Assembly (NCBI GenBank): GCA_943737045.1
Contig: CALSFV010000490.1
Span: 29,852 to 93,851, forward strand
DNA from: Parapristionchus giblindavisi
Taxonomy: Eukaryota > Nematoda > Chromadorea > Rhabditida > Diplogasteridae
Direction: 5' to 3'
DNA: 64,000 nucleotides
The notes under the pieces are model-generated. The model was not told the DNA's origin. It searched no databases and saw only the letters and a program-made list of their open reading frames with translations. The translations under genes and the position numbers were made by a program. This document shows, piece after piece, positions 31,020 to 42,613 of the stretch (the first letter of the stretch is position 1; each line of letters starts with the position of its first letter).

Positions 31020-32622
31020 CTATAGACTAGTAATGGTAAGATAATTTGTTTGCAAAGTCCTCTCTAGATCTGCTAATTGTGCTACTGCTGTACAAAGACG
31101 AGATGAATAACCATGAATCTCCGTTCCTAAACATCAATATTATCGATTGATTATTCTTATTAAACAATCTACTAATCAATAATATTGGATGTATTCCTCA
31201 GATTCGCCTTTTAGTTCTCATATCCATTCAATTCATTCAATCAATGTACTGTCCCATCTATTAGGAGATGATTAATCCACTAATCAATTAAACTCAAAAG
31301 AATCAATGGACACAACAGTATATCATACTATAAGAGTACTCATAGAGACAAGAATTCAACACTTCAATTCTCATCTATACTTTATGAGAAAATCTCATTC
31401 ACAATTATTGATTGAATGGATCAAAACTATTTGTATCATCATCGGAGTTATGAAAGCAAATATTCAATCAATCAATAATCAATATATACCTTGAGCTCTT
31501 TTCGATCCGTATACAACTTTTCCATCTAATTCAACAGTTGGAATCTTAAAATCCGAATCAACAGAAACGATAGTCATTCCAAGATGTTCTTCTACATCAC
31601 CTAATAACTGAAATACAATATTTATATCAATCTTCCACATGGTGTCCTTCCCCGATCACTTGCCTTATATGAACAAAAGAATAATAAAATTGATTAAGAA
31701 GGAACTATAGAATGATCTAACACACCTGCATTTCTCTATACCATATAGTACATCCTTTCTGTGTTACATCTGATCGATTACTACAATTAACCCCTCGTGA
31801 TCTACATGTATGATACCATACTTTCTCTGGATGAGATGATACCAATGAAATCGATAATCCCATTCTGAATATCATTAATCAATCAATAACAAGGAATCAA
31901 TCAATATAATCGATACCTTTCAGCTCGTCCAACTCTTCCTACTCTATGAATATATTGAGACTTCTCATCAGGAAGAGTTACATTGATTACTGTAACGAAT
32001 TACAGCAATCAATCAATATTATAAATGAATGTATACCAAACGGAACTCCAACTACATCTAATCCTCTTGCTGCTACATCAGTACAAATGAGAAATGAGAG
32101 ATGACCAGTCTGAACTAATCAATATAATGGATCAAATATTATAGATACAGTATACCTTGAATCTAGAAAGAGTACTTGATCTTTCTTCAGGAGATCGATC
32201 ACCATGAAGAGAACCAGCTACGTATCCTAACCAATTAATCAATCAATAAATCAATAAAATATTAGATGAGAATATCGATTGATTCACCATTCAATTTAAG
32301 GTAATCTTCCATTTGATCACATTGTTGTTTCGTTCGACAGAAGATGATTGCTTGTTGCATATCAAGGGCACGAATTGCCTCAATAGAGTAGACCAATCAA
32401 TCGATAATAAAAAATAAAAAAAATAAAAAACAATTGTGTTATAAGAGACAATTCGCCCATGCCAACTGTATATTGTTCGCCTTCTATGATCTCCATGCTA
32501 TACTTTGATAAGTACCTTGAGGATATAGATTCCTTTGAGGACTTTAGTACCAAATGATAGAGTATCTTCTGTTGCTGTTCCTGGACGAACATCTTGTCGA
32601 AGATGGACACCATCATCCTATT

Positions 32623-32653
<31 letters not shown>

Positions 32654-35364
32654 TAATCAATCAATCAACCTCCAATCGATTATCATCATGAGCAATTCTA
32701 ATCCATTGTTTATCATTGGCTGCATCAACAGGACACACAACATGATGAACTGTCTCTGATACTGATTCCATTCCTTTCAAATCAATCCATGCTGGGAAAT
32801 GCATATAACGATCCTGACAATTATCGGTTGATTCATTCAATTGATTAGAGTAGACTAACAGCAAACTGTTTGATCTGTTGATTGTGTAGAGTGGCAGAAC
32901 ATACGATCATCTATAATAGATATGATTTAATGAATGAATGAATGAATGAATGAGATAATAGACTATATGGATTACTTGTAATCTCTTTCCATCTAATGTC
33001 ATGCGTGGTAGTTTCTCCATTATACGATCAATCATTCGAGCTGATTGTTGAGCGATCATCTAATCAATCAATCAATCAATTAATCGATAGAGTATATATG
33101 GATGATCTACCTGATCAGCTTCATCCAATACAATAAATCTCATACTCTCAATAGGAATAGCTCCACTCTCTATCAGATCACATACACGAGATGGAGTTCC
33201 TACTATTATTTCTATTCCCTTAAATCAAAAAAAATCAATAATATAAATAGATCATCCATCTATTGACCTTATTGATTTGATCCATTATCTGTCGAGTATC
33301 ACCACCACCAGCGATTCGAATTGTTCTGAAACAATTTATAGATGAAAAGAGACGGACAACATGTGTGGTAGTTGCAGAGTACAGAGTTCGTTGCCCGGTT
33401 AGCTCAGTCGGTAGAGCACCAGACTCTTAATCTGGCTGTCGCGGGTTCGAGCCCCGCATCGGGCTGCTAACATTTTGCTGATTTTTCTACCCCTTACGAA
33501 CAACTTCATTTCCATTTTTTGGTTGAATCAATAAATAATAAATAAATTTTACTTTATAGTAGGATCATCAAATCTCTTCGTGAATAGATTTAGATTATTA
33601 AGAGTTTGTTCAACCAATTCATATGTTGGTTCAAGGATGATTGCCAATGCATTCTGTAATACAAATTATGAATCAATTAATCAATATTATTTTAATAAAT
33701 GATCTACCTTATGAGAACGAGGAGATGGTGTAATGGATGGAAATGAACGGAATGATATGCATGATGGAGGGGCTGATGAGACTCCTACGTAGTCCTTAAT
33801 TGATATGGTATGGTATATGAGAGGGATACTGTAGATCAATCAATACCTTTGGAAGACTATTGAATGGAGATTGACCAAAGTTACATAGAAGTGATGAAGT
33901 TTGAAGAAGAACAGAAGGATAGAATAGGTCATTAGATCGAGGAATTGAGAAGGCCACAGGGAATATATGACCATTCTTAGACCATCTCAATGATTATCAA
34001 CTCATTAGGTTAGAAAAGAATGAATAGTAGTGATTAGATATAAAAGCATATAAACTGAATAATATATAAGAGATATGATAAGGGAATACATACGATATAG
34101 TATCATTATCCAAATCAATCAATGATCCAAGTATATCTCCTCGAGTGAAACTTTGACCATAATCATCAAATCGTCTTGAATGACTTTTCTTTCCCGTTCC
34201 ACCAAATCCCCATGATTCATCATCAGTTCCTATCAAGATAAATCAATGTTCAGTCCATATCAGGGCTGTGCGGCAAGGCGTTGCCGGTTTGCCGAAATTT
34301 CCGGTTCGGCAATTTCGGCAATATTTTGCAAACCGGCAATACATATTTTTAGAGGGATTATGTATTTTCTTGGTAATTTTCCATGGCATTTTCAGTCTAC
34401 TGAATTCAAAATACAAAATATTCGTTCAGAAATGCGCTTTCTCCAAAATTTTTCACATGATATTTATTTTCTAGGAACATTGTTCTTATACTCTAAGCCC
34501 TTCTGTTTTCACGACTATCGTTTTCTTTTTGGCTGCCTATTGTTACAATTTATACAATAATGTACATTGATCTAATTAAGTCTACAAAAGCTTAAAAATC
34601 AATAAAATAAATTTTTGGAAAAAATTGCCGAATGTTGCCGAAAATGTGCCTTGCCGCACAGCCCTGGTCCATATATATCAAAGATCAAAAAGTACCTATA
34701 TTGAGTGAAGCTCTCTCTGTACTCCATCCAACTCTACATAGACCATCTTGAATAATCTCCACTTCATAATAGTACTTTCCTATAATAAATATTGATTGAT
34801 ATACATTATACCTACAATATCTACAGTACCTTTCTGTTTGACTCCAGCATTAGCTCTAGCCCCATGCCATAGTTTCGCAGCTCTACTCTCACATTTAAAA
34901 CCATTATCATCGATTGCCAATCCGATATCTCGATCTCGTACATTCAATCGAACTACAGTATCTTCTACAATATTGATTGATCTCATAATGGATATAATAT
35001 TGATTGAAAGATGTAACCTTGTTTAGTATTCGATCGATTAGATGAAGCATCTCTTCTAGTTTCATATGAAATCTGTGCCAATGGAAGCGAGAATGCTCCA
35101 GTCTTTCCACTTCCTGTCTCTGCTGCCTACATAACAAATCAATACTATTGATTCATTTATAATAGATCAATCAACTTACAATCAATACATCTCCTCCTCC
35201 AAGAATAGCAGGGATCGCATCACATTGAATAGCAGTTGGTAATCTGGAATAGATCAATATATTAAATCGATACAATCAATCAATCAATAAACTTACTCCC
35301 AATTCATTTCAGAAACAGCTTGAGCTAATTGGGGTACAAGACCCAATTCTTCAAACGCCGCCAT
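31020..35364 (-). CDS. DDX1: ATP-dependent RNA helicase DDX1
   Basis: Many short exons from ATG at 35364 to TAG at 31020. The start [20 protein letters not shown] matches DDX1. Walker [11 protein letters not shown] is in exon 35018-35126. A SPRY domain is inserted after it: [37 protein letters not shown] and [14 protein letters not shown]. Then come IIVGTPSRV, the DEAD box VLDEADQ (about 33113-33228), [47 protein letters not shown] and [18 protein letters not shown] insertion between motifs I and Ia is specific to DDX1. The protein acts in RNA processing, tRNA-ligase complexes and DNA-break RNA clearance. Introns contain a tRNA-Lys and a 407-bp hAT MITE. The conserved motifs look intact. Confidence 0.96.
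33393..33465 (+). tRNA. tRNA-Lys (anticodon CTT), copy 3, inside a DDX1 intron
   Basis: Identical in all 73 nt to the other two copies. It lies on the plus strand in an intron of the minus-strand DDX1 gene (about 33330-33550), and the 3' flank resembles that of copy 2. Confidence 0.97.
34261..34667. mobile_element. 407-bp hAT-like MITE in DDX1 intron
   Basis: Perfect 18-bp terminal inverted repeats, CAGGGCTGTGCGGCAAGG and its complement, flanked by exact 8-bp duplications GTCCATAT (34253-34260 and 34668-34675). TTGCCG subterminal repeats cluster at both ends. CAGGG-type ends with 8-bp duplications are the classic hAT pattern. No transposase is encoded. Confidence 0.92.
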
Positions 35365-35867
35365 CTTTAGTTAATTGAGATTAGTTTATATTGATCTATC
35401 TCCCAATCATTCAATAAGAGAGAATAAAGGACGAATTTATGATCCAACACAAAATAATCAAATAGTCATGTGTTACTAATGAATTCTTTTAAATATTTTA
35501 AAGGTAAGCACAGTGAGCTTTCATAAACAAAGTATGAAATGTTGGTTGTGTATTATGAAGATTACGGTCACACCACACTATCCCCTCTCAGTTTATTAGA
35601 TGTATAGTAGTGTAGATTAAACACAAGTTAATACATAAATACAGAAAATCAGAATATCTTTATGAGACAAAGTTACTACAGTCGAATAAATAGTGTTATT
35701 AATTGGGAAAGAGGGTTTATGATAGAATTAGTGGAAAAAAAACTGTATACTACAGATAATAAGTGAGTTATTGATTGAATGAATGAATGTCACTAAATTG
35801 AGAATACCCATAGAGAATGGAAAGAATGAATGAGTGGATTGGAATGGAATGAAAGATTCATTATGGT
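35365..35867. other. Intergenic between BUB1 and DDX1
   Basis: 503 bp of AT-rich DNA between the BUB1 stop and the DDX1 start on the same strand. A TTAACTAAAG sequence just before the DDX1 ATG could be a trans-splice acceptor. No exon seen. Confidence 0.45.
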
Positions 35868-37944
35868 TTATACAGGAAGAGATTTATTGAATCTTCTAAC
35901 AGCTTCCTTCCATGAACTTGTATCCATATTTTCAATGAAATATGACTTTAGTTTATCATAGATTGAATCCCATGATGGAATGGAATTAATATCTTTGATA
36001 TTGAGACAATCACTGAATAATTCCTGCCATAACATGGAACATCCAGCTCTTCTCTTCAATTGTTTAACTATTCTGTATGTGTTGTTCTTGGGATCAAGCA
36101 TAACATTCATATACTCCTTCGTAAGTAATACATAGATTGTACCACAAAGAGCAAAGTAATCAGGATGATATGTCCATGCTCTAAATAATGTATTCATAGA
36201 GTAAGAAATAACAATATAATATAGTTAATGTAATATAGTTGAATGATATCTCTCAGATTCGCGTTTTAGTCATCTATGTCTATAATCAATTTCATTCAAT
36301 GTATGAATATCATTCAATAGAAGTATAACCATTTCAATTCTTCTAATCTAATGATTAATTCACTTTCTTTTCTTTCTATTCTGTTATGTATCATGATCAT
36401 ACGTTTATCTCATCATTCAATGAAGATATAGATTAGAATTATAATATTGATTAAATAGACTCAGACTATGGTTTGTCATCATAGAGATCATCATAAAATC
36501 AATGAATAACTTACTTTCCATTCTGCATTTCAACACAATCAAATTGTTCAGTTCCAGCCTTTCCATATAATGGTCTTTCACCTAGAGCTCTCATATCAAT
36601 AGCACGACCCCAATCAATCAGACGAACGCATTGACTATCCAATAACTACAATCATTCAATCAATATCATAAAGATTACTGTAGATTAGAGACTAACCTCA
36701 TTGATTGATGCATTCTCATCAATCTTATCAATGATCATCCAATTATCAGGTTTAGCATCACCATGAACAATCTATAAATGAATGGATTTATGATTAATGG
36801 ATAGTCGATAACAATGTTACATTAGCGGAATGAACAGTCTTTAATACTTTGACCATTTGAAGAGCGAGAAAGAGGACAATTGACCTGAATGAAATCAATG
36901 TAATAACAGATGATATTAAGGAATACAGTATATCTATCAATATTAATAAAGTATACCAATGAGGATCAGTCATATTATTAGCCAATTGTAGAAGAGTTCC
37001 CATAGGAAGATATTCAGATAGAATAAGAGAACAATTAGAGTAGATGAATGCATCTGTTACCTATATAATCAATATCAATATTTTAATGATATGTTTTTTT
37101 TAAATTTCTTTTTCCAAGAAGTTTGGAATTTTAGACAGAAATAAGACAATAAGAGTAAAGTTTTGGATGAGTACAACTACATTTATCCTAACACTAGTGT
37201 AGTGAATGAATAAAAGAATGTACATACAAGCATAAGTTGATTCATTGCCTTTGCATCTCTCAATCTCTTTCTCAATGCTTCTAGAATATATACTTCCCAT
37301 TCACATGATGGAGTCTCGTACTGTAATATATCTATTAGATTGATACAGAATACATTATTACTATACCTTCATCGCTAATTCTTCATTCTTTTCATTTGTA
37401 CATAGAAATACTTTAGCAAATCCTCCTTCTCCAATCATATTTGATAAAATGAATGTTTCTCCTCCCAATTCCATCTTTTGACCTGCCTTCGGTTGTTTGA
37501 TACATCCCTTCAATTAGTATATTAAAGAGATAATCAATCAATAGAGTAAATCAACTAACGGGTAGATCATGTCTGTTGACTGGAGTACTACATTGTGACA
37601 TAATTAGTTCACGAATCTATAAAGATATTAATCCATCAATTATTATATTATAGAGAAGATGTTTATACCTCTCTATCCCATGGATTGATCTTATCCATAT
37701 TAAGAGGAAGAGATGGTTCATCATCAACAGTAGATCTTCCTTTTCCATTTGATTCTTCATCTACTACAATAGGACTTGATCCTCCTATACTCATTGCAGA
37801 TAATGCATTCTCTATAGGATTCTTTGATGATTGAATATGACGAGGTCCAATTGATGATCGAGCCTTATCTCCTACTTGAGAGATTGATGATTGTGATATA
37901 CCCAATACTCCTCCTATAATCAATCAATCAACCAACCAACCAAC

Positions 37945-37993
<49 letters not shown>

Positions 37994-40900
37994 TAATGTA
38001 TACCTCCAAATGACTTTCTCTTTCTAGCGAAAGCAGAAGCTCCTCCGTTAGTATTATTAGTAGCATTATCAATAGGTAGAGTGGATGGAGGATGTTCATT
38101 CGATTCATCATCACTATTGCCTATTACTGATAGATTAGGTCCTTCATTATTCCTTTCTTCATTCCAGAATTCTTAAATACATATGATATCAAATATGAAT
38201 TCATGTATATTCCAAACCTTCTTCAGGATTAGTATACATATCGAATCCTTTAACTGCAGGTGTAGATGTGAGGAACTTATGTTGTTTACATTCTCTATTG
38301 AATCCAGCCATCGTCGGCTCATTACCTTGTATCAATATTATGTCAATCAATAAATACTACAAAACCGTACCATCAAATAGTTCCTTTTCGAGATCAAGAT
38401 CAGTAGGGAATCGTGATGAGAGTCCACGAGGACGAATTGGAGGAGGAGGAGGAGGAGGAGCGACTCTACACAATGATAGACTAGATTATGATATAAGATG
38501 AAAGACATACTCAGTTTTAGGAGGAACATTGTCATCATCAACAAAGATTGAGAATGATTCCTTTGAAGTAGATGATGTTGGAGGAGTCTATAATCGATTC
38601 AATCAATCCATATAATGTGAATCAACTAAAGAATGAGAACCTGTTCAACAGTAAATGTTTCATCATCGATATCTTCCTTCTCATTCTTCTTCTCAACTAC
38701 ATCATGTACATTCATAGTATCAGAAAAGGCAGACATTGCCTAAGAATACATAATATTAGATTGAGTCTCCATTTATTAAATACCTTATTGTAAAAGTTTG
38801 AGGTGAATGAAGTATGTGCAACAAGAGGAGACATTTCACTCATTTTGTCTGTAATCAATACTTCATAACTATAATAAAATTAATCAATAAATGATAATAT
38901 CAGGCATAATTCCCTAGAATTGACCAAAATCCACTGATTTACTACACACTTTTGAGTTGACCCCCTCTTTTCTCCACAGTTTTCGATGCCCCTTGGGTAT
39001 AGTAGATACTCATCGGTCAATCAATACCAGGAACCATCAGAAGGGACTCCTTCGCTGGTTTGGCTGCAGCGAGAGCAAAGTGAATATGAGCGAGCGACTC
39101 GACGTCAAAATGATCCTCAGCACATTCTCCCGTATGTTACAGGACAATCCTGTCAAGGAACCGACAATTTCGAGTAGATCAAAGCTTTCATTAGTGATCT
39201 ACCACCATTTAAATGCAGTTTTTTGGACGTAGTTAAGTCAAATCCCCATGAAAATCGTCTCCCAAGAGCTTAAATGAAAGCTGTGAACGAGCTCTATCTA
39301 TTGAGACTTTGAAAAAAATCTTTCCCGGGACTACGGAACGCGATCAATTTCTTAGGGAACGAAAAATTAAAAAGTTGCATTTTCACATTTTTATCTGAAA
39401 GTTCTCGAGAAAATACACATTTCATCTGTTGGAAACTTTTTCATAGCTCTACTGTGAACCGAGAAAATCGCATCGGAAGGAGCCTCAACGACGAACTTTG
39501 ACGTGAGCTCCTGGAGAGACGTTTGATCTACCAACCTTACTACTCAGGATCTGGGATGTCCTACCCAAGAGGCATCGAAAACTGTGGAGAAAAGAGGGGG
39601 TCAACTCAAAAGTGTGTAGTAGAATCGGTCAATTCTTAGGAAAGATGCCTGATATATAATCTCCCTGATGCTATCGTGCAGGCGTCACCAACAGTCTTTC
39701 GTAATTATGTTAAAAATATCCCATATAATGTGATTATCCCTGAGGCACATTTTCATTCATGACATGTTCTGAATAGGTAAGATTCCTACTGCCTCTTCCT
39801 CCAACCCCCCCCCCCCCATATTTCGCCGATTCGCCTTGGCGACGGACATCCTTCAAAAGATTTATCTAACAGATATTCCCCATCCAGGATGAGTTCATTT
39901 GAAGGAATAAAATATTATTATATTACTTTTTTGTAGAAGAGGTCGAGCAGGAGAATGAATCCTCATCTTTTTCGATTCAATCTCATTCTCATCTATATCC
40001 ATTTCATTTTCTTCTTCAATTGGTTTCATCTACAATTAAACGATATATTCATTGAATGAATGGATAATTAACCATAGTAATATCCATATCGGCTAGATCT
40101 TCACTCTTAGCTACACGATATTCTTCCATTGAAATTCCCATATATCCATCATCACGATCAATAAAACATTCACGAAGGGGATTTACTAAAAGAATGATTA
40201 TTCATTATATGGAATAGATATGAATACTAACCACATGACATGAAATGACTTTTACTCTTTGTATTCTTTGCTACTTCACTCACAGGCCGAGCAGCCATCT
40301 CCAGAAGGGCAACACTACGACGACGACCTGAATAATAACAGTCAGTATTCATTAATATTATGAATGTGTTTACTTTTAGCAGGAGCAAATATAGCCAATG
40401 TTTTCTCATCTTCTTCATCATCCCACCATGGTCCTTCATTAGGGAAACATCTATCAGCTATATCTCTGAATACGAAAATGATGATACAAAGTTGTACCAA
40501 TTATATTTACTTGAAGGATGCATCAACAGCCCCTTTAATAGCACATCGTTGTCTTGCGAGTGACCATACATCCTTGAACTTCTTCATATCATTTTTCGCA
40601 GCTTCTGCTTCGGCCCACAGAATATGGAATTTGAGCGAGTTCCTGAATAAAAAAATGGAGAATAAAAATATGGTAGAAAAGAATTAATACTTGAAGTATC
40701 CATCCTGTTCAATCTGCCCATAGATCCCAGATGCACCCATGCTTCTACTGATTCGTACCTCAAATCAACAATAATCAAATGATTGCCATATTTACTTCAA
40801 ACAAACCAGGATTTGAAAGATTCTCAATACATGATCATTTCCTCTGAACCTCTGATTCATGTAGAAGTTCTCTACTGCGATGGTACACATTGATCGAATT

Positions 40901-41070
40901 TCAGTTTTAGAGTTTGTATATTCATACATGCATTCCAATTGTCTAAAAAGATTCAAATACTCTTTCAATTAAATTTATACTTACGCGCATGCGTAGTTAA
41001 TAGCTTGATCATCATTGGTAATTTTCAGTGCAGCTTGGACGGCACTCTCGAAAACTTTCAAGTTTGACAT
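35868..41070 (-). CDS. BUB1: BUB1 spindle-checkpoint kinase
   Basis: Minus-strand gene ending TAA at 35868. The N-terminal Mad3/BUB1 homology region (40550-41070) reads FRGNDHVLRILQIRISRSMG, then GYFKNSLKFHILWAEAEAA and WSLARQRCAIKGA, the kinetochore-binding TPR fold. An acidic, Ser-rich middle follows. The kinase domain is at 35868-37500: glycine loop GEGGFAKVF, LAMK, HGDAKPDNW and LIDWGRAIDM. The HGDxKPDN loop and altered DFG (DWG) are typical of BUB1, whose human form has HGDIKPDNF and DLG. BUB1 recruits checkpoint proteins at kinetochores and phosphorylates histone H2A. The start is taken at ATG 41070 (MSNLKVFESAVQ). An acceptor-like CGCAG lies just upstream, so another 5' exon is possible. 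The intron 38849-39926 holds a 751-bp inverted-repeat element. Confidence 0.9.
37918..37993. repeat. (CAAT/CAAC)n microsatellite in BUB1 intron
   Basis: About 18 tetranucleotide units, CAAC-type then CAAT-type, filling the intron between the exons ending at 37916 and starting near 38005. CAAT/ATTG tetranucleotide runs recur in many introns of the window. Confidence 0.85.
38901..39651. mobile_element. 751-bp element with ~90-bp terminal inverted repeats
   Basis: The left end CAGGCATAATTCCC and right end inverted CAGGCATCTTTCCT continue into long matching arms: about 38901-38995 against 39560-39651, with a shared GAGTTGACCCCCTCTTTTCT segment. No transposase is present. Flanks are GATAATAT and ATATATAA, so no clean duplication can be assigned. 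The element interrupts a BUB1 intron. Confidence 0.8.
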
Positions 41071-41375
41071 CCAACTCTCCTGCGAATTAAATTCAATCAT
41101 ACAAAGGTAATAGGATAGATGCTTAAGCAGAGAGGTTAAACAAGTTCGATATCAAGGTGGTATTAAAGCAAACAAATCGTAGGTAAAAAATGTTTAAAAA
41201 AAGGATAATTTGAAAGCTTCCATATTTTCCCGCCTTTCGCGGAATACGGTAATATTGTTTGAGCTGTGTCAGGCTTTATACAAGTTGTTTTTGTAGGTTA
41301 CAGTAAGAATTAATTCATCATGAATTATCGTTATATGAGAGGATATCTGACTCAATCGACATACTTGTGTTGGGG

Positions 41376-42467
41376 CTTGGCACACTATGAAAAAATGGTA
41401 AGTGAGATTTTTGCAGTTTTATGTAGTACTGTCCGAGAGAAGTTCACCCATGCAGGAGATAAGTTGTGAAAATGCTTCTACGCCTCAGGGCATGACGTCA
41501 TAAAAATTTAATATTTTTGCAAACTTGCTCGTACGGCTTCATGAGTGGTACCAATCGATTCCTCGTTCAATTCTAAGACTTTTTTGATTTGGTACATTTT
41601 TTGTAAAACTTCGGTCTTCCTTTGGAAAAATGCAAAAAACATTAATAAATTCAATCTTTTCGAATTTAATATATTATGCAAGTGCAAAGGGCCGTTTTTT
41701 ATTCGCTCAGTTTCTTCTTATTACAATTACACATACGCTTGTATATACCGTTAATTTTTTGAGGGGGCCTGGTATATTGGAGAAGCAAAAAACAAGAGTA
41801 ATTAAATTGTGGTGTGCCTACTGTAGCCGAGTTTTATCAGTGCTATTTCCCGGCTCCTGATTCTCGTTTGCCATTTCAGTGTGCTATGTGAGTTACTGTA
41901 GCCGAGGAATGCCATAAGTATATTGCTTCGGCCGTGTTACAGTAGCAGATATGATTACATCAATTATCATCGACAACTAGAATCAGGAGCCGGGAAATAG
42001 CACTGATGAAACTCGGCTACAGTAAGCACATCACAATTTAATTACTCTTGTTTTTTGCTTCTCCAATATACCAGGCCCCCTCAAAAAATTAACGGTATAT
42101 ACAAGCGTATGTGTAATTGTAATAAGAAGAAACTGAGCGAATAAAAAACGGCCCTTTGCACTTGCATAATATATTAAATTCGAAAAGATTGAATTTATTA
42201 ATGTTTTTTGCATTTTTCCAAAGGAAGACCGAAGTTTTACAAAAAATGTACCAAATCAAAAAAGTCTTAGAATTGAACGAGGAATCGATTGGTACCACTC
42301 ATGAAGCCGTACGAGCAAGTTTGCAAAAATATTAAATTTTTATGACGTCATGCCCTGAGGCGTAGAAGCATTTTCACAACTTCTCTCCTGCATGGGTGAA
42401 CTTCTCTCGGACAGTACTACATAAAACTGCAAAAATCTCACTTTCCATTTTTTCATAGTGTGCCAAG
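41376..42467. mobile_element. 1.09-kb foldback element
   Basis: Arms of about 480 bp in inverted orientation start at CTTGGCACACTATG. An identical 69-codon reading appears on opposite strands at 41545-41754 and 42089-42298, showing that the arms are essentially identical there. The centre has repeated CTGTAGCCGAG motifs. No transposase and no evident target duplication. Confidence 0.85.
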
Positions 42468-42613
42468 AGTATTTCGATCCAGTGAGATATGCTCTCATAT
42501 TTTGTCTTTAAAATGATTTGGCAAAATGCATATAAAATAAAAAAGTATCTTTGATGCTAAATATCTACTGTTTCTTTCACCACGTTATATGACGCATATG
42601 ACTTTGTGTTATA

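Noticed and set aside
37918..37993. Regular CAAT units considered as a CRISPR-like or direct-repeat array
   Set aside because: There are no spacers; it is a plain tetranucleotide microsatellite in a eukaryotic intron.
41545..42298. Identical 69-codon ORFs on opposite strands
   Set aside because: Again the two arms of a foldback element. The translation has no domain and is probably non-coding.
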